This document shows, piece after piece, positions 61,229 to 64,000 of a DNA stretch of 64,000 bases (the stretch's first letter is position 1; the number at the start of each line of letters is the position of its first letter). This DNA comes from Sphingobacterium detergens. GTDB lineage: Bacteria > Bacteroidota > Bacteroidia > Sphingobacteriales > Sphingobacteriaceae. The stretch is from the NCBI RefSeq assembly GCF_003610355.1, contig NZ_RAPY01000006.1, positions 124,001 through 188,000 on the forward strand. Direction: 5' to 3'. Made by a program: the position numbers and the translations under genes. The notes beneath the pieces are model-generated. The model was not told the origin of the DNA. It saw only the letters and a program-made list of their open reading frames with translations, and did not search any database.

Positions 61229-61963
61229 ATGAGTACAACAGTATCGCAATTGGATAAGGTAAAAACTGGTCCATGGAATGGTGGAAAATCACCTTGGAAC
61301 TTAGAGTATGGAAAAATCATGATGTGGTTTTTCTTGGTAGGGGATGCCTTCACATTTTCTGCATTTTTGGTTTATTACGGCGCGCAACGCTTTTCTCACC
61401 CAACATGGCCTGATCCTGATAAGATTTTCCAATCTATCCCGGGTATTGCTGACCATGGTCAACCTTTGGTATTCGTTGGTTTGATGACGTTTATTTTGAT
61501 TATGTCGTCGGTAACAATGGTTTTGGCTGTTGAAGCTGGTCACCGTAATCAAAAGAATGAAGTCGTTAAATGGATGCTTTGGACGATTTTGGGTGGTATC
61601 TGTTTCGTAGGCTGTCAGGCTATCGAGTGGACTCACTTACACCACATGGGATTCTGGTTTGGTAAAAACCCGGCGACTGGTTTAGAAGGTGATGCAATTA
61701 AGACGGCCTTATTACCTTACTTTACACACGATATTTCCTATACTTCGGCGTTGCAATTTGCAAACTTGTTCTTTACGATTACAGGTTTCCACGGTTTCCA
61801 CGTTACAGTTGGTATTATTTTAAACATCATCATTCTTTTCATGACGTTAAATAATACATTCGAAAATCGTGGTTCTTACTTAATGATTGAAAAAGTAGGT
61901 TTATATTGGCACTTTGTGGATTTGGTGTGGGTATTCGTATTTACATTCTTCTACTTAATCTAA
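61229..61963 (+). CDS. cytochrome c oxidase subunit III, second copy
   Basis: A 244-residue subunit III with about six helices. Motifs include KIMMWFFLVGDAFTFSAFLV, the central QAIEWTHLHHMGFWFGKNPA insertion, and GFHGFHVTVGIILNIIILFM followed by YWHFVDLVWVFVFTFFYLI, typical of subunit III. The central loop with HLHH and FWFGKNPATG is an extra segment compared with short forms. It starts 9 bp after the first copy. Proposed role: stabilising the core and the proton-uptake path. Confidence 0.93.
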   Translation: MSTTVSQLDKVKTGPWNGGKSPWNLEYGKIMMWFFLVGDAFTFSAFLVYYGAQRFSHPTWPDPDKIFQSIPGIADHGQPLVFVGLMTFILIMSSVTMVLAVEAGHRNQKNEVVKWMLWTILGGICFVGCQAIEWTHLHHMGFWFGKNPATGLEGDAIKTALLPYFTHDISYTSALQFANLFFTITGFHGFHVTVGIILNIIILFMTLNNTFENRGSYLMIEKVGLYWHFVDLVWVFVFTFFYLI

Positions 61964-61990
61964 TCACTGAATTAATAATTTTAGATCGCT

Positions 61991-62368
61991 ATGTCACAAT
62001 ATCAAGATAATATCGCTCACGGAGAGCATGCTCACGAAGGTGGGATGGATAAGAAGGCCATCTGGAGAGTATTTGGCGTACTTTTGGCGCTTACTTGTCT
62101 AGAGTTCTTAATTGCATTAGGTTTTGTTCACCACTGGCAAATTTTAGCCAAAGGTGCGTTGGTAAATACTATTTATATCGTTTTAACTTTGGTTAAAGCA
62201 TATTATATCGTTGCATTCTTTATGCACTTGAAATTCGAAAAATCGAGTTTCATCGTTACCGTAGCAATAGTCTTTATTTTTATTATTTATTTTATCGTCC
62301 TGATGTTAGTTGAGGGAGGTTTCTTGGCGGGTGCTTTTCAGGAGCATCAATTGTTTCCAAATAAATAG
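61991..62368 (+). CDS. cytochrome c oxidase subunit IV-like protein
   Basis: A 125-residue membrane protein with three hydrophobic helices: WRVFGVLLALTCLEFLIALG, GALVNTIYIVLTLVKAYYIV and IVTVAIVFIFIIYFIVLMLV. It has the Bacteroidota CoxD-like (prokaryotic subunit IV) pattern, with AFFMHLKFEKSS after the second helix and a His/Gly-rich N-terminus (AHGEHAHEGG). It is a small accessory subunit of the haem-copper oxidase. It lies 27 bp after subunit III in the operon. Confidence 0.9.
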   Translation: MSQYQDNIAHGEHAHEGGMDKKAIWRVFGVLLALTCLEFLIALGFVHHWQILAKGALVNTIYIVLTLVKAYYIVAFFMHLKFEKSSFIVTVAIVFIFIIYFIVLMLVEGGFLAGAFQEHQLFPNK

Positions 62369-62380
62369 ATAAAGTGAATA

Positions 62381-63109
62381 ATGGATAATAATACTGGACA
62401 AAAGAAAGGTATTAAAACTATATTGATCCTGGCAGTAATTCTTTTATTGCCAGGATTTTTATATTTTATACTAAATAAAAGTGGTTCCAATAATTACGTT
62501 TCCCTCCCTATTTTTGGTAAGAAGGAAGTTCCTGGAACAACACACCGTAAATGGGGACGGGATATCCCTGATACGATTTATCATACTGTGCCTTCGGTCA
62601 ATTTTGTTAATTACGATCGTAAGCCTGTACAGTTATTGGATAATGATACGACACTTTCAGTCGTTCACCTGATGTATTCGCGGGATGCATCGCTGTCGAG
62701 AACGATGATTAAAAGATTGGATCAGATTGCCAACCGTTTTATTCATAACAAAAAGGTAAAGCTGTATTCCATAACAGTCGATACCACATACGATACACCA
62801 GAAGTACTTGCGAAATATGCTAAAGTTTACAAACCCTGGACTAAATCTTGGTTTTTTGTGACAGATCCTGCTGTTGATATCTTTAAATTTGCCAAAGAGA
62901 GTTTATTGCAGGATGCAATCGTAAGTAACGACAAAGCAAAACCTTTTATCATCGGATCCAACTATCTTTTGCTTGACACAAAGGGACGGATTAGAGGTAT
63001 CTATGATATCAATGTCAAGACGGATATTGATCGATTGGAAGATGAAATTAAATTATTGTTGGTGGAGGAGATCCGAAATCATCCCGCTACGATAGAACAA
63101 AAGAGATAG
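62381..63109 (+). CDS. Sco-like thioredoxin-fold protein lacking all cysteines
   Basis: A 242-residue membrane-anchored protein. One N-terminal helix (ILILAVILLLPGFLYFILNK), then a thioredoxin-like domain resembling SCO1/SenC, the copper chaperone of CuA. TVDTTYDTPEVLAKYAKVYK is the typical Sco DTPxxLxxY segment. However, the protein contains no cysteine: by eye the CxxxC positions correspond to Asp102 and Ser106 in YSRDASLSRTM, and the copper-binding His position to about Ile191 in FIIGSNYLLLDTKG. It should therefore not bind copper in the usual way. It may be a scaffold or a partner of another Sco. It starts 12 bp after the subunit IV-like gene. Confidence 0.85.
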   Translation: MDNNTGQKKGIKTILILAVILLLPGFLYFILNKSGSNNYVSLPIFGKKEVPGTTHRKWGRDIPDTIYHTVPSVNFVNYDRKPVQLLDNDTTLSVVHLMYSRDASLSRTMIKRLDQIANRFIHNKKVKLYSITVDTTYDTPEVLAKYAKVYKPWTKSWFFVTDPAVDIFKFAKESLLQDAIVSNDKAKPFIIGSNYLLLDTKGRIRGIYDINVKTDIDRLEDEIKLLLVEEIRNHPATIEQKR

Positions 63110-63117
63110 TTAGAAAC

Positions 63118-63663
63118 ATGGAAGAGAGTCTTATCAAAGAAAAAAAATACAGTAAGTGGATTTGGGTGCTTTCTGTTGTTATACCAGTTGTCGTGGCTGT
63201 ATTATTTACTGTCAATCTACAAAAATTAGGTTATGATGTGAAGCCATTGACTTTTTTACCGCCTATTTATGCGACGATCAATGGTGTTACTGCAATTTTG
63301 TTGTTTTGGGCAGTAGCTGCAATAAAGAAAGGTAACAAAGCGCTGCATGAACGTTTGATCAAATGTTGTATTGCCTGTTCCTTGGCTTTTTTGGCGATGT
63401 ACGTGGCTTATCACATGACGTCTATTGAAACAAAATATGGGGGTGAGGGAATTTTGAGACCAATCTATTTCTTTATACTGATCACACATATTCTCTTATC
63501 TATTATAATCATACCGTTTGTTCTTTTTACTTTTGTAAGAGGTATTTCGGGATCTTATGCGCGACATAAAAAGTTGGCACGGATCACTTACCCCATGTGG
63601 CTCTATGTTGCCGTGACAGGTGTCATTGTTTATTTGATGATTTCACCCTATTATATAGGTTAA
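63118..63663 (+). CDS. DUF420 membrane protein
   Basis: A 181-residue inner-membrane protein of the DUF420 family, with about five helices beginning WIWVLSVVIPVVVAVLFTVN. The conserved His-bearing segments include ALHERLIKCCIACSLAFLAM, MYVAYHMTSIETKYGGEGI and ITHILLSIIIIPFVLFTFVR. DUF420 proteins include CtaM-like factors needed for assembly of haem-copper oxidases, which fits the position at the end of the cox operon. It starts 8 bp after the Sco-like gene. Confidence 0.9.
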   Translation: MEESLIKEKKYSKWIWVLSVVIPVVVAVLFTVNLQKLGYDVKPLTFLPPIYATINGVTAILLFWAVAAIKKGNKALHERLIKCCIACSLAFLAMYVAYHMTSIETKYGGEGILRPIYFFILITHILLSIIIIPFVLFTFVRGISGSYARHKKLARITYPMWLYVAVTGVIVYLMISPYYIG

Positions 63664-63688
63664 TTTAACAAAGGAAAGGAGTGTACTT

Positions 63689-64000
63689 ATGAAACGTATT
63701 TGGATTTATCAGGCTGACCGTATACTTTCGGTTGAAGAAGGCGAGCAAATTTCGGTGGAACTGGCCGCTTTTGCTGAACAGTGGAAGGTTCATGGAAAAC
63801 CTTTGTCTGCTTCAGCTGAGCTTCGTGATCATCTTTTTATTATCCTAAAGGTTGACGAGGATGTTGCTGCCGCTTCAGGTTGTTCTGTAGATAGTTCTGT
63901 TCGTTTTTTGAAAGGTATAGAAGAAAAGTACGGGGTTCAACTCTTCGATCGTATGCAATTTGCATATAAATCGACTAACGGTGTCGCAGTAGTCAACCGT
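63689..64000 (+). CDS. conserved Bacteroidota protein, partial, function unknown
   Basis: The ATG at 63689 follows an AAAGGAAAGGAG ribosome-binding region. The first 104 codons are seen before the window ends, starting MKRIWIYQADRILSVEEGEQ. This N-terminus resembles proteins that databases sometimes label as ABC transporter ATPase, but no Walker motif is visible in the part shown, so I treat that label as doubtful. It contains one Cys (AASGCSVDSSV). It is 25 bp after the DUF420 gene and may be the last member of the operon. Confidence 0.7.
   Translation, partial: MKRIWIYQADRILSVEEGEQISVELAAFAEQWKVHGKPLSASAELRDHLFIILKVDEDVAAASGCSVDSSVRFLKGIEEKYGVQLFDRMQFAYKSTNGVAVVNR

Noticed and set aside
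1..64000. CRISPR arrays, phage genes, IS elements, tRNA or rRNA genes
   Set aside because: Looked for and not seen; no direct-repeat spacer pattern, transposase motif or rRNA-like stretch was found.

Overview
The window looks like chromosomal DNA of a Bacteroidota species, most likely Sphingobacterium or a close relative in the Sphingobacteriaceae. The grounds are several SusC/SusD outer-membrane glycan importers, a complete alternative complex III (act) locus joined to a cytochrome c oxidase locus, Bacteroidota promoters (TTTG, about 19 bp, then TAnnTTTG, best seen before rpsO), and AT-rich intergenic DNA. I saw no rRNA, tRNA, CRISPR array, transposase, phage gene or recombinase.

Positions 1 to 12.2 kb: the 5' part of a SusC gene that runs off the left edge, a TonB-dependent receptor without a SusD partner, a small lipoprotein, a GH3 beta-glycosidase, a second small lipoprotein, a sialidase-like beta-propeller lipoprotein and a GH29 alpha-L-fucosidase.

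Positions 12.2 to 38.6 kb form the most unusual part. Three tandem, same-strand cassettes each have the order ROK-family regulator, SusC, SusD. A fourth SusC/SusD pair without a ROK gene lies at the upstream end. The ROK-SusC gaps are only 23 to 26 bp, so each regulator is the first gene of the operon it probably controls. The same AT-rich inverted repeat (11-bp arms, 3 to 4-bp spacer) sits directly upstream of the -33 box of all four promoters, including the one lacking a ROK gene. I infer that it is the ROK operator and that the four operons form one cross-talking circuit. The fucosidase and sialidase-like genes trail the ROK1 cassette, and a NagX-like membrane acyltransferase is divergent from the fourth pair. 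With the GH92 alpha-mannosidase further on, this points to host or microbial glycoconjugates (fucose, sialic acid, mannose, HexNAc) as substrates.

Positions 38.6 to 46.7 kb: rpsO and pnp, separated by an odd 656-bp spacer with a hairpin and decamer repeats, then a small secreted protein, a DUF493 protein, a GH92 alpha-mannosidase divergent from a LacI-type regulator, and a lipoprotein MsrB.

Positions 46.9 to 64 kb: one long plus-strand respiratory block, actABCDEF followed by coxB, coxA, ctaA, ctaB, two subunit III genes, a subunit IV-like gene, a Sco-like protein with no cysteine at all, a DUF420 protein and a partial unknown gene. ActA carries six CxxCH haem sites and ActE one, while CoxB has a CuA site but no fused cytochrome domain. 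This fits electron transfer within an ACIII-aa3 supercomplex as known from Flavobacterium. Several starts were moved to internal ATG codons because the longer versions begin at TTG/GTG or inside a terminator hairpin.
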